Source of the DNA: Pirellulales bacterium
Lineage (GTDB): Bacteria > Planctomycetota > Planctomycetia > Pirellulales > JACPPG01
Assembly (NCBI GenBank): GCA_035546535.1
Contig: DASZWQ010000050.1
Location: 124,001 to 188,000 of the forward strand
Direction: 5' to 3'
Length of the DNA stretch: 64,000 nucleotides
Shown here: positions 17,215 to 25,010 of the stretch, piece by piece
Position numbering within the stretch: position 1 is the first letter of the stretch
Layout: each line of letters begins with the position of its first letter
Position numbers and translations under genes: made by a program
Notes under the pieces: generated by a model
The model's input: only the letters and a program-made list of their open reading frames with translations
The model's database searches: none
What the model was told of the DNA's origin: nothing

Positions 17215-19113
17215 ATGGCTACTACGCTCCCCTTCAGTACGACCACGGGCGCCCGCCGGGTGCCTGGTGTGCAGATTCCCAGTTACGTCTTTGATTCGAA
17301 CCGCGAATTGGCCCGGCATGTGGCCCACACTATCGCCGGCGTGATTCGCGAGCGCAATTCCTTCGGCCAGATGGCCGTGCTGGGCTTGCCGACCGGCTCG
17401 ACGCCGCTGGGCATTTACCGCGAGCTGATCCGCCTGCACCGCGAAGAGGGGCTCGATTTTTCGGGCGTCGTGACGTTCAACCTCGACGAGTACTACGGTC
17501 TACAGCCCGATCAGTTGCAGAGCTACCACCGCTGGATGCACGATCACTTCCTGCGCGATGTGAACGTCGCGCCAGAGAACGTCCACATTCCCGACGGCAC
17601 CATTCCGCTGGACGACGTGGACGATTATTGCCGCCGCTATGAAGCCGCGATCGAGCGGGCCGGCGGGATCGACGTACAGCTGCTGGGAATCGGCCGCAAC
17701 GGGCACATCGGCTTTAACGAACCATTCAGCTTGCGCAACAGCCGCACGCGTCTTGCCACATTAGATCCGATCACACGGCGCGACGCGGCCAGTGATTTCT
17801 TCAGCGAAGACAACGTGCCTACACAGGCGCTGACGATGGGTTTGGGCACAATCCTCGACGCGCGGAAAATCCTGCTCATCGCGCTAGGCGAACATAAAGC
17901 CGGGATCATCCGCGAGGCCGTCGAAGGGCCACTGACCGACCGCGTGCCCGCGAGCCTGCTGCGCGATCATGCCGACGCCACGGTCCTGTTCGACGAAGCC
18001 GCGGCCGGCCAATTGACTGGCATTGCTACGCCTTGGCTCCTGGGCCCTGTGGAATGGACCGACGTGATGATCAAGCGGGCCGTGCTGTGGCTGGCGCAGC
18101 AAACCGGCAAGGCCCTGCTGAAGCTCGACGATCAGGATTATCGCGACCACAACCTGCACCGGCTATTGCGGCACCATGGTCCCGCGCCGAGCCTGTCGCA
18201 CCGCGTATTCCGCTGGATGATGGACACGATCGAGTACCATCCAGCCGGCAAGGAAACGAAGCGCGTCATCTGCTTCAGCCCGCACCCGGACGACGACGTG
18301 ATCAGCATGGGGGGCACGCTGATCCGGCTGGTCGAGGATCATCACGAAGTACACGTCGCGTACATGACCAGCGGCAACATTGCCGTGTTCGATCACGACG
18401 CGCAGCGGATTGCCGACCTGGTCGTGGAATTCAACCGCCGCTTCGGCATCGACGTCGAACGGTCGCTGGAACTCGAAACACAGGTCAACCAGGCCCTGGC
18501 GGCCAAGGCGCCGGGCGAGCCTGACATCGACGCGGTGTTGCGGATCAAGGCGCTGATTCGCTGGAGCGAGGCGAAAGCCGGCGCGTTCGTCTGCGGCTGC
18601 CGCGAAGACCGGCTGCACTTCCTCGATCTTCCCTTCTATCGCACGGGCACGATCGCCAAGAACCCCATGGGCGATGAGGACGTGCAGATCATTCGCGAGT
18701 TGCTCGACCGCGTGCAGCCGCACCAGGTGTACATCGCCGGCGACCTGTCGGATCCGCATGGCACGCACCGCGTGTGTGCCGAGGCCATCATCCGCACGCT
18801 CAAGCAGATCGAGGCCGACACGGGCAGCCGCCCCGAAGCGCTGCTCTACCGCGGGGCGTGGGAAGAATGGCCGCCGCATGAAATCGACATCGCGGTGCCA
18901 TTGAGTCCGCGCGATTTGAAACAGAAGAAAGCCGCGATCTTTCGCCATGAATCGCAAAAGGATTCAGCCCTGTTCCCAGGCCCTGACGCGCGCGAGTTCT
19001 GGCAGCGGGCCGAAGATCGGAATCGGCACACCTCGGACGTCTACAACCAGCTAGGCCTGCCCGAGTTCTATGCCCTGGAGGGCTTCGTTCGCTGGAATGG
19101 CGAGCCGCTCTAA
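17215..19113 (+). CDS. nagB: NagB-like glucosamine-6-phosphate deaminase fused to LmbE/PIG-L domain
   Basis: 632 residues from ATG 17215. Residues of about 20-285 are a NagB-like isomerase/deaminase domain: LPTGSTPLGIY, FNLDEYYGL (general base Asp) and GIGRNGHIGFNEP (catalytic His). Residues of about 355-632 are a PIG-L/LmbE-type deacetylase domain with SPHPDDDVISMGG (zinc ligands His-Pro-Asp-Asp) and DPHGTHRV supplying a later His. Classical NagB has about 265 residues, so this is a two-domain long form, which I also recall from Bacteroidetes and planctomycetes. One polypeptide may couple N-deacetylation with deamination of amino sugars; that coupling is inference. It follows proB by 150 bases. 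Confidence 0.88.
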   Translation: MATTLPFSTTTGARRVPGVQIPSYVFDSNRELARHVAHTIAGVIRERNSFGQMAVLGLPTGSTPLGIYRELIRLHREEGLDFSGVVTFNLDEYYGLQPDQLQSYHRWMHDHFLRDVNVAPENVHIPDGTIPLDDVDDYCRRYEAAIERAGGIDVQLLGIGRNGHIGFNEPFSLRNSRTRLATLDPITRRDAASDFFSEDNVPTQALTMGLGTILDARKILLIALGEHKAGIIREAVEGPLTDRVPASLLRDHADATVLFDEAAAGQLTGIATPWLLGPVEWTDVMIKRAVLWLAQQTGKALLKLDDQDYRDHNLHRLLRHHGPAPSLSHRVFRWMMDTIEYHPAGKETKRVICFSPHPDDDVISMGGTLIRLVEDHHEVHVAYMTSGNIAVFDHDAQRIADLVVEFNRRFGIDVERSLELETQVNQALAAKAPGEPDIDAVLRIKALIRWSEAKAGAFVCGCREDRLHFLDLPFYRTGTIAKNPMGDEDVQIIRELLDRVQPHQVYIAGDLSDPHGTHRVCAEAIIRTLKQIEADTGSRPEALLYRGAWEEWPPHEIDIAVPLSPRDLKQKKAAIFRHESQKDSALFPGPDAREFWQRAEDRNRHTSDVYNQLGLPEFYALEGFVRWNGEPL

Positions 19114-19175
19114 GCGATCCATCGGTTCGCATCTCTCGGCAACGCAGCTCAAGTCTGGCACCGCTCTCGGCCGAT

Positions 19176-19217
19176 GTGTACAGATGCTATTGACTCTGTA
19201 CACGCGTATATTATATT
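19176..19217 (+). promoter_or_regulatory. lexA promoter with overlapping inverted-repeat operator
   Basis: Inverted repeat GTGTACAG (19176-19183) and CTGTACAC (19196-19203) with a 12-base spacer. It overlaps a sigma70-type promoter: -35 TTGACT (19190-19195), 16-base spacer, -10 TATATT (19212-19217). Each arm contains the self-palindrome TGTACA, with centres 20 bases apart (about two helical turns). Position over the promoter of lexA makes it the natural candidate for the LexA operator, giving negative autoregulation. It differs from the classical E. coli and Bacillus SOS boxes. Confidence 0.7.
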
Positions 19218-19266
19218 CAATGGCGGCGGAAGCGGAGCATCCCCACCCCTTTAGGGTCCACCGGCC

Positions 19267-19872
19267 ATGGCCGATCTCGAACGACTGACGAAGCGACAAA
19301 AAGAAGTCTACCAGTTCATCCGGGACAAGATCCGGCACCGCGGCTACGGGCCGACGGTGCGCGAGATCGGTACGCAGTTCGAGATCAGCTCGCCCAATGG
19401 CGTCATGTGCCATCTCAAGGCTCTGGAAAAGAAGGGGCTGATCAATCGCGAGCCGAACATGTCGCGGGCCATCATGCTGGCCACGGAAACGCCCGAGGGG
19501 GGCGGCGGGTTGCCCCTGGCCGGACGTATCGCGGCCGGTCGCTTGCACGAGGCCGTTGCGCAAGAGGAGCGTATCGATTTCGGCGAGATGTTCAGCGCCG
19601 ACGATCAATTCGTGCTCGAAGTGCGCGGCGATTCGATGATCGAAGATCAGATCGCCGACGGCGATTACGTGGTCGTTCGCAAGCAGGATACGGCCCAGCG
19701 CGGCCAGATTGTCGTGGCGCTGACGGACGAGAACGAAGCCACGCTCAAACGCTGGTTCCCCGAAGCCAATCGCATCCGGCTCGAACCGGCCAATTCCAGC
19801 ATGGAGCCGATCTACGTGAAAAACGCCCGCGTCCTGGGCGTGGTGGTCGGCGTGGTGCGGAAAGTGGGCTGA
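19267..19872 (+). CDS. lexA: LexA repressor
   Basis: 201 residues. The N-terminal winged helix (about 1-70) begins LTKRQKEVYQFIRDKI and is the DNA-binding domain. The C-terminal S24 autoprotease domain has the scissile Ala90-Gly91 in GRIAAGRL, Ser123 in RGDSMIED and Lys161 in EATLKRWF, matching E. coli positions 84/85, 119 and 156. It represses SOS genes until RecA-stimulated self-cleavage. The promoter region upstream carries a perfect 8+8 inverted repeat, so autoregulation is likely. The DNA repair gene ogt lies about 500 bases away on the other strand. Confidence 0.95.
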   Translation: MADLERLTKRQKEVYQFIRDKIRHRGYGPTVREIGTQFEISSPNGVMCHLKALEKKGLINREPNMSRAIMLATETPEGGGGLPLAGRIAAGRLHEAVAQEERIDFGEMFSADDQFVLEVRGDSMIEDQIADGDYVVVRKQDTAQRGQIVVALTDENEATLKRWFPEANRIRLEPANSSMEPIYVKNARVLGVVVGVVRKVG

Positions 19873-19889
19873 GCGGACATCGCTTCTGT

Positions 19890-20312
19890 TCAAGAATCGA
19901 CTACCGGAACAATCGCGCCTAAGGATCGTCGGTCAGTAGTGGCCGACGGATTCAGATTGGTCACGACATTCACCTGGCTCTGCCAGTAGTCGTATTGCGG
20001 ATCGCCCGCGCGGAAGGAAAAGACGGCATCTGGCAGCCCCGCGCCATAAGCACCGGTCGATGGCACTCTGACCAGTACCACGCCATCGTCGCGGCGTTCG
20101 ACAAGCCAGTTGGGGGCGACAATCATCAAGCAAACTCCGGCGGAGCCGCGCCACAAGCGGCACAGGGGTGACTTGTCGGTGGGGGTGCGGATTTCGACTA
20201 TGGGCAGGAAGCTTTCCCTTGGAAAGCCTAGTGCATCTTCGCCGATTATGCCCGACGCTTCCAGCCCGGTATTGAGCATTTTATCGATGTTGCCAGACGG
20301 GACGGCTATCAC
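19890..20312 (-). CDS. Hypothetical protein, possible
   Basis: 140 residues from a GTG at 20312, 57 bases downstream of ogt on the same strand. No signal peptide, membrane segment or family is recognised. The segment NWLVERRDDGVVLVRVP and the following GDPQYDYWQSQ look like ordinary protein rather than antisense noise, and no better gene fills this interval. An internal ATG at codon 12 is an alternative start. It ends 17 bases from the convergent lexA stop. Confidence is limited because the protein is short and unrecognised. Confidence 0.45.
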   Translation of the reverse strand: MIAVPSGNIDKMLNTGLEASGIIGEDALGFPRESFLPIVEIRTPTDKSPLCRLWRGSAGVCLMIVAPNWLVERRDDGVVLVRVPSTGAYGAGLPDAVFSFRAGDPQYDYWQSQVNVVTNLNPSATTDRRSLGAIVPVVDS

Positions 20313-20369
20313 ACGACCAAAGCAGCAGTGACACGACTTCGTTGGGGGCGGACGTCTCCGTTGCGGCTC

Positions 20370-20996
20370 CTACCGTCGCTTGGCCGCGCGTCGCGGCCGC
20401 AGCGGGTTCTCGGCCTCCAGGGCCAACAAGCGTTTTTTCATCGCCAGGCCGAGGCGATTGGAATAGCCGCCCAGCCGGCCCCCCGCGGCGAGCACGCGAT
20501 GGCATGGCACGATCAGAGAAAACTGATTGTTGGCCATCACACTGCCAACGGCCCGCGCCGCGCGGGGATATCCTGCGGCCGCGGCCAATTCGCCATAGCT
20601 CATCGTGCGGCCATAAGGTATACGACGACATGCCTCGAGCACGCGCCGCTGGAACGTCGTGCAGGAACCAAGATCGACCGGCACGTCGCGGAAATCGTCC
20701 TTGCCGTGCTCGATGAAGGCCTGCAAGCGAGCGACAAGTCTTGGATTCCAAGCTCGTGAGTTTCGTGGCTCTAGAGCCCCCTCCTCAAGTGCGGTCATGG
20801 CCTGTTGCGGTGAATCGTGACCGAAGGTGACCCGCTGGACCACGTCACCCCGCCCCAAGATGGCAATCCACCCCAGCGCACTAGGAAATACCGCTGTCCC
20901 TCGGTCGGCCATCTCCTTGCCACGGCGCGAAGAGACAGGCCGACGGCCTCCTCGGGCTGCCTTGCGACGGGCGATGGGGGCCGTGGTGCGGGGCAT
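20370..20996 (-). CDS. ogt: Methylated-DNA--protein-cysteine methyltransferase
   Basis: 208 residues from ATG 20996, chosen for the strong AAGGAGG site just upstream; the frame is open further. The C-terminal DNA-binding/catalytic domain (about 110-195) has TFQRRVLEACRRIPYGRT, a helix-turn-helix with GYPRAARAVGSVMANN, and the acceptor motif IVPCHRV. It removes O6-alkyl groups from guanine by suicidal transfer to Cys. The N-terminal 30 residues and the last 15 are Arg/Lys-rich. A bidirectional intergenic region separates it from the plus-strand gene at 21119. Confidence 0.92.
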   Translation of the reverse strand: MPRTTAPIARRKAARGGRRPVSSRRGKEMADRGTAVFPSALGWIAILGRGDVVQRVTFGHDSPQQAMTALEEGALEPRNSRAWNPRLVARLQAFIEHGKDDFRDVPVDLGSCTTFQRRVLEACRRIPYGRTMSYGELAAAAGYPRAARAVGSVMANNQFSLIVPCHRVLAAGGRLGGYSNRLGLAMKKRLLALEAENPLRPRRAAKRR

Positions 20997-21007
20997 CGCC
21001 CCCTCCT

Positions 21008-21037
21008 TTGACAGTACAAACTGGGGCATTTTATACT
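21008..21037 (+). promoter_or_regulatory. Sigma70-type promoter for the gene at 21119
   Basis: -35 TTGACA (21008-21013), 18-base spacer, -10 TATACT (21032-21037). Both hexamers are close to consensus. It overlaps the 5' region of ogt on the other strand, so the two divergent genes share a short control region. Confidence 0.65.
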
Positions 21038-21118
21038 GCGTTCGTCGGGCAACAAGCTTCAATTGATCGACCCGCCGCCAAGTCGCGCCGCATATCAACC
21101 CGAGAAGGGCGTTCCTGC

Positions 21119-21862
21119 ATGAATCGATACAGCTCTCTGTGCGACGACTTCTATGTGAATATGAATCTCAGCACGGAGATGGAACTGCCGAACAATCGCG
21201 AGACGATTCTGCACTACTTCGAGCGCATCCAGAAGAACTATCCGACGATGCGCAATTTCTACTGCCGCGAGAAGGGAGACTTCGTCCTCGAGGAGGACAA
21301 GGACGGCGGCCGCTACCGCTGGTCGACCGTCGAGGCGCGGCGGCTCTGCTCGGGCCAGGTGAATCCTTCCTCGGTCGAGGACGTGCTCGCCCAACACGAA
21401 CTGGTGTTGGAACTGGCCCCCTACATGCTGTCGGTGAGCCCGCTGGACTGCGAGGCGCTGGACCTGCTGTTTGGCTTCGATTTCACCTTCCGGGGAAATC
21501 AGAATCAGCTCGTGGCCGAAGCCCTGGGCTTGAGCCCGGCCCTGGAGAAGTTCGGCGAAATTCCGGGCGCTACGCCGATCAACTTCGAGCCGTCGTTCAC
21601 GCTCGCGCTCGACGAAGATTGCCGCGTGCAGGCCCGCATCAGCATCGAGACGCGGACCAACGCCTACCAGGTGCGGACCGGCGATTATCCCGAAGAGCAG
21701 CTCAGCGTTTACCTCACGGCCCGGCAGTACGGCAGTTTAGGCCCGGGCGTGACATACGTCTCGGCCCTGTCTGAGTTGGGCCGCATCTGTCAGGAGATGG
21801 TCGACACCTACGTGATCGACAACGTGCTGCGGCCGCTGGCACGGACGATCGCCCTGAAGTAA
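21119..21862 (+). CDS. Conserved hypothetical protein
   Basis: 247 residues from ATG 21119 with GAGAAGGG nearby upstream. The N-terminus MNRYSSLCDDFYVNMNLSTE is cytoplasmic in character, with no signal peptide. The protein is acidic and mixed alpha/beta; a later stretch (LTLALDEDCRVQ-like, about residues 160-175) and ETRTNAYQVRTGDYPEE look like ordered domains. No catalytic motif is recognised. I believe similar proteins occur across planctomycetes but cannot name a function. A near-consensus promoter lies about 80 bases upstream, and the aminotransferase gene follows after 43 bases, so the pair may be an operon. Confidence 0.75.
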   Translation: MNRYSSLCDDFYVNMNLSTEMELPNNRETILHYFERIQKNYPTMRNFYCREKGDFVLEEDKDGGRYRWSTVEARRLCSGQVNPSSVEDVLAQHELVLELAPYMLSVSPLDCEALDLLFGFDFTFRGNQNQLVAEALGLSPALEKFGEIPGATPINFEPSFTLALDEDCRVQARISIETRTNAYQVRTGDYPEEQLSVYLTARQYGSLGPGVTYVSALSELGRICQEMVDTYVIDNVLRPLARTIALK

Positions 21863-21905
21863 TTCCTGCTGCGGCCCTTTCGACCGATTTGCCGATAGAG
21901 CTCCC

Positions 21906-23168
21906 ATGGCCGTCCGTTTCAGTGAGTTTGCGGCAAACGTTGGCATTGAATCCGCGTTCAGCGTGCTCGCCGTCGCGCGGCGGCTCAAGGCGTCGGGCAA
22001 GAGGGTCATCGAGCTCGAGATCGGCGACAGTCCCTTCCCTGCCACGCAATCGGCCAAGCGCGCCGCGATCGAAGCCATCCAGGCCGACCAGTCGCATTAC
22101 GGGCCGTCGATCGGCTTGGGCGAGCTGCGCGAGGCGGCGGCGGGCTACATCCGCGCGGAACATGGAGTCGCGGTGACCGCCGACAACGTCATCATCGGCG
22201 CCGGTGCCAAGATCTTCGAGCAATTGTTTTGCGAAGCGTTCCTGAATCCCGGCGATGGCGTGCTGGTTTTCAGTCCCTACTTTCCGACGTATCTGCCGAA
22301 CATCGCTCGGCGCGGTGCTCGGGCCTGGCTGGCGGATTTGCGGTCGGCGGATCGCTTCCGGCCGCGGATCGATGAAGTCGAACGGTTCCTGAAAACCGAT
22401 CCGCGTCCCAAGGCGATTTTTCTCAACAGCCCTCACAACCCCACGGGCGGCGTGGCCACGGCCGAGGACATGCGCGCCCTGGCCGACGTCGTGCGCGGTC
22501 GGGATGTGGCCATTTTCAGCGACGAGCCATACGACCAGATGGTGTGGCGCGGCAAGCACGTCACGCCGCTTTTTGAGCCCGGCATGCTCGAACAGTGCGT
22601 AGCCGCCTACACGTTCAGCAAGTCCTACAGCATGAGCGGCTACCGGTTGGGCTTCGCAGTCGCGGGAATGGCGATCATCGAACGGCTGGCGACGCTTTTG
22701 AACACGACGCTTTCCTGCGTGCCGCCGCTCGTGCAATTGGCGGGCACGGCGGCGCTTTTGCACGACGGCGAAGAGCGTGACCGGAATATGCAGCGTTTCG
22801 CCGAGCAGGTCCAGACCCTGGCCGAAGGTCTGGCATCGATCCCCGAAGTGCGCTGCCAGCCTCCCGACGGGACCTTCTACGTGTTTCCCGACGTCAAAAC
22901 GGTGTGCAACCGGCTCGGCCTCACCTCGCATGGGCTGGCGATGTTTCTGCTCGAAGCGGCCGATGAGAAAGTAGGACTCGCCTGTCTCGGCGGCGAGTGT
23001 TTCGGGGCCACCGGAGCAGGCTTCTTGCGATTTAGCTGCGCCGAGACGCCCGAGGTCATGCGCGAGGCCGTCGCGTTCTTTCGCGAGGCTATCACGCGGC
23101 AGGAGCGAGCCAGGCCATTCGCTGAGAAAAACCCGCACTTCGCGCTGCGACAGCCGTATAGCGGCTGA
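21906..23168 (+). CDS. PLP-dependent aminotransferase, class I/II
   Basis: 420 residues. Fold-type I aminotransferase: substrate/PLP motifs are NSPHNPTGG (Asn binding), SDEPYDQMVW (Asp and Tyr to the cofactor) and TFSKSYSMSGYRLG (Schiff-base Lys). The family transaminates aspartate, aromatic or other amino acids with 2-oxoglutarate; the exact substrate cannot be told from sequence. Length is normal. It follows the conserved hypothetical gene by 43 bases. Confidence 0.88.
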   Translation: MAVRFSEFAANVGIESAFSVLAVARRLKASGKRVIELEIGDSPFPATQSAKRAAIEAIQADQSHYGPSIGLGELREAAAGYIRAEHGVAVTADNVIIGAGAKIFEQLFCEAFLNPGDGVLVFSPYFPTYLPNIARRGARAWLADLRSADRFRPRIDEVERFLKTDPRPKAIFLNSPHNPTGGVATAEDMRALADVVRGRDVAIFSDEPYDQMVWRGKHVTPLFEPGMLEQCVAAYTFSKSYSMSGYRLGFAVAGMAIIERLATLLNTTLSCVPPLVQLAGTAALLHDGEERDRNMQRFAEQVQTLAEGLASIPEVRCQPPDGTFYVFPDVKTVCNRLGLTSHGLAMFLLEAADEKVGLACLGGECFGATGAGFLRFSCAETPEVMREAVAFFREAITRQERARPFAEKNPHFALRQPYSG

Positions 23169-23725
23169 TCCATACACGAGTGCCAAAGCCGCAGGGCGTG
23201 CGTGCGTTCTCGCAACTCACAGAATTGTCACGCCCATCGCAGAAAACCTACGCCGTCGCTGATCGGTCTCGGCTGCAACGCAGCCATGATGCGCTGGTGC
23301 ATCGCATGAGCGAGCGCGGCATTCGACATCAATCGCGATTCGCCTCAGCGCATCGATTCGACAAATCGTGACGAGCGCGCGCAGCCTTCGCGCGCAATGA
23401 GGTGATCCGTGCATCGCGCGCAAAAAAAGTCTTGCACGGTTTCGGCAAACTCCGTAGGATGAGCGAGGTGACACTTGCTGTCGCGCTTGCAAAGGGATGT
23501 TCAAGCAGGCGCGGCGCGATTTGATATCCTGCGTTTCTTTTAACTTACTTCGACGCGCCGTCCTGAGACGGAATGAATAGGCAACCAACAATCGGCGGTT
23601 CATGGATTTCGAGGTCGCCGATTTGCTGAGTTTTTCTGTTTCGCGGCGAGATGCCTTTCGGCCCCTTCCCAGCCTGGCGGCCGGATCAGCAGCTCGCCTT
23701 CCCACTCCCTTAAGGAGGACTTCTG
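23169..23725. other. Non-coding region upstream of the 23-residue peptide gene
   Basis: No convincing gene on either strand. GC-rich short inverted repeats occur near 23375-23396 (GCGCGC arms) just before the promoter at 23432-23460. From the predicted transcription start the leader of the peptide gene would be about 260 bases, long enough for a structured 5' UTR or small RNA; I see no known riboswitch motif. Confidence 0.5.
23432..23460 (+). promoter_or_regulatory. Promoter upstream of the basic peptide gene
   Basis: -35 TTGCAC (23432-23437), 17-base spacer, -10 TAGGAT (23455-23460). The -35 hexamer and spacing equal those of the dapA promoter at 30329-30357. Confidence 0.5.
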
Positions 23726-23797
23726 GTGGCCAAAAAGAAGGCAGCCAAGAAGAAGACCGCTAAGAAAGCGGCCAAGAAGAAGGCCAAGAAGAAGTAG
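23726..23797 (+). CDS. 23-residue Lys/Ala-rich basic peptide
   Basis: GTG start at 23726 with a near-perfect Shine-Dalgarno AAGGAGGA (23712-23719) seven bases upstream. The product has 23 residues: apart from the initiator and one Thr it consists only of Lys (14) and Ala (7), in KKKAA/KKKTA-like blocks, ending with TAG at 23797. A predicted promoter precedes it and an intrinsic terminator follows about 70 bases downstream, so it looks like a complete independent transcription unit. The composition equals the tails of bacterial histone-H1-like (HctA/AlgP-type) proteins, which bind nucleic acid through Lys/Ala repeats. Function as a nucleoid or RNA-binding peptide is inference. Too short for standard gene finders. 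Confidence 0.7.
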   Translation: MAKKKAAKKKTAKKAAKKKAKKK

Positions 23798-23865
23798 TGC
23801 GTCCCGGTCTTTGGACCGGTGAATAACGCGAAACTTCGCGGCAATTGCTACAACGAGAAAGGAAT

Positions 23866-23898
23866 GCCCGGCTAAGGTCACCCTTAGGCCGGGCGTTT
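23866..23898 (+). terminator. Intrinsic terminator after the basic peptide gene
   Basis: GC-rich hairpin GCCCGGCTAAGG (23866-23877) pairing with CCTTAGGCCGGGC (23882-23894), one bulged G, short loop, followed by a T-rich run. Confidence 0.7.
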
Positions 23899-23999
23899 CT
23901 ATTTCTGGACGGCCTTTTCTGGTAGAGCGGAGCAATCGCGGTTTTCGGACCGTTTCCGGAAGGGAAACCCGAGGCACTAACCGCAAAACCTCCCGCAAG

Positions 24000-24983
24000 T
24001 CAGCCGATGGCTGCCTCGTCAGCCAAAGCTTTCAGTCGGCGCAGCGCCTCGTTTCCGCCGTGCTTAAGCCGGGCGGAGAGAACCTCGGAGCCTGAAGCCT
24101 TGGCGTACTTCTGCATCAGGCCGCCGGCGAAATCCAGCGCGGCCTCCGACACGCGGCCGATCACGACCGCGCTGGGGCCGACGAAATCGTGCGGTACCAG
24201 TAGCGCCACCTCCGCGGCCGACGGCCGCGCGGCATGAAGCGCAAGCTGATCGTTCTCCTCGGCACGCCGACCCAGTACGACCTTGGTCGCGCTATCGAAG
24301 CGGACGTGCCGTCCGATCTTCAAAAGCTCGAATTGCCAGCGGTCCGCCTCGGCGTCGCTTCCCAAGAGGTCATGCACCTTGGCCGCAAAGCCAGGCTCGG
24401 TGAGCGCACAGCCGTTCGAGGGCTGCGGGATGCGCTCGAAGCCGAACTCGTGGGCCAGCGCAATCAAGCCAGTGCGGCCGCGGCCGGAAAACGCGTACAG
24501 CTCCTCGCGATTCACAAGGCCCGCGCGTTCCGGCGCCGTCACGGGCAACAAGCGCGCCGAGAGGGGTCGCAGCAAATCATCCGTCAGGCCGGCGCGGTGC
24601 GCGATGAGTGCCAGGTCGCGTTTCTTCTGGCTCATGGGGCGCTGGCCGACGACTTCGCCGCTGACGACCAGTGACGCCCCGTTCTCGCGCATCCACTGCC
24701 CCGCGATGCGGAACATGTAGATGCGGCAGTCCAGGCACGGATTGGCCCCGCGACCATAGCCATGGCGCGGGTGACGGACGATGTCGAGGTAATCGTCCTT
24801 CTCGGCGATGATCGAGAGCCGCACCCCGAGTTCCTGGGCCGCAAGCGCCGCCTGGTCCTGGCAGCAGGTAAAGGTCGTGCGGAACGTGAGCGCCTCGACC
24901 TCGATGCCCTGCCGCTGCAGGATGCGGATCGCCAGCATGCTATCCAGGCCGCCGGAAAGAAGTGCCACCGCGCGCACCGTCAA
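24000..24983 (-). CDS. PP-loop ATPase, predicted tRNA thiolation-like enzyme
   Basis: 327 residues. The N-terminal PP-loop ATP pyrophosphatase motif is LLSGGLDSMLA at residues 9-19, as in MnmA, ThiI and TtcA. Cysteines that could carry sulfur or a cluster occur in TFTCCQDQ and the CxxC of NPCLDCRIYMF. The C-terminal part contains VVLGRRAEENDQL, which recalls the NFACT-R RNA-binding motif. Together these suggest sulfur insertion into tRNA, though the target base is unknown. It starts 27 bases after the end of rnc on the same strand, so an RNA-processing/modification operon is likely. Confidence 0.75.
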   Translation of the reverse strand: MTVRAVALLSGGLDSMLAIRILQRQGIEVEALTFRTTFTCCQDQAALAAQELGVRLSIIAEKDDYLDIVRHPRHGYGRGANPCLDCRIYMFRIAGQWMRENGASLVVSGEVVGQRPMSQKKRDLALIAHRAGLTDDLLRPLSARLLPVTAPERAGLVNREELYAFSGRGRTGLIALAHEFGFERIPQPSNGCALTEPGFAAKVHDLLGSDAEADRWQFELLKIGRHVRFDSATKVVLGRRAEENDQLALHAARPSAAEVALLVPHDFVGPSAVVIGRVSEAALDFAGGLMQKYAKASGSEVLSARLKHGGNEALRRLKALADEAAIG

Positions 24984-25010
24984 GAGAACGCTCCTTCGTC
25001 GTGGCGGCGG

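Noticed and set aside
21714-23186. 490-codon minus-strand frame over the aminotransferase
   Set aside because: Fully antisense to a recognised enzyme, no motif, no ribosome site.
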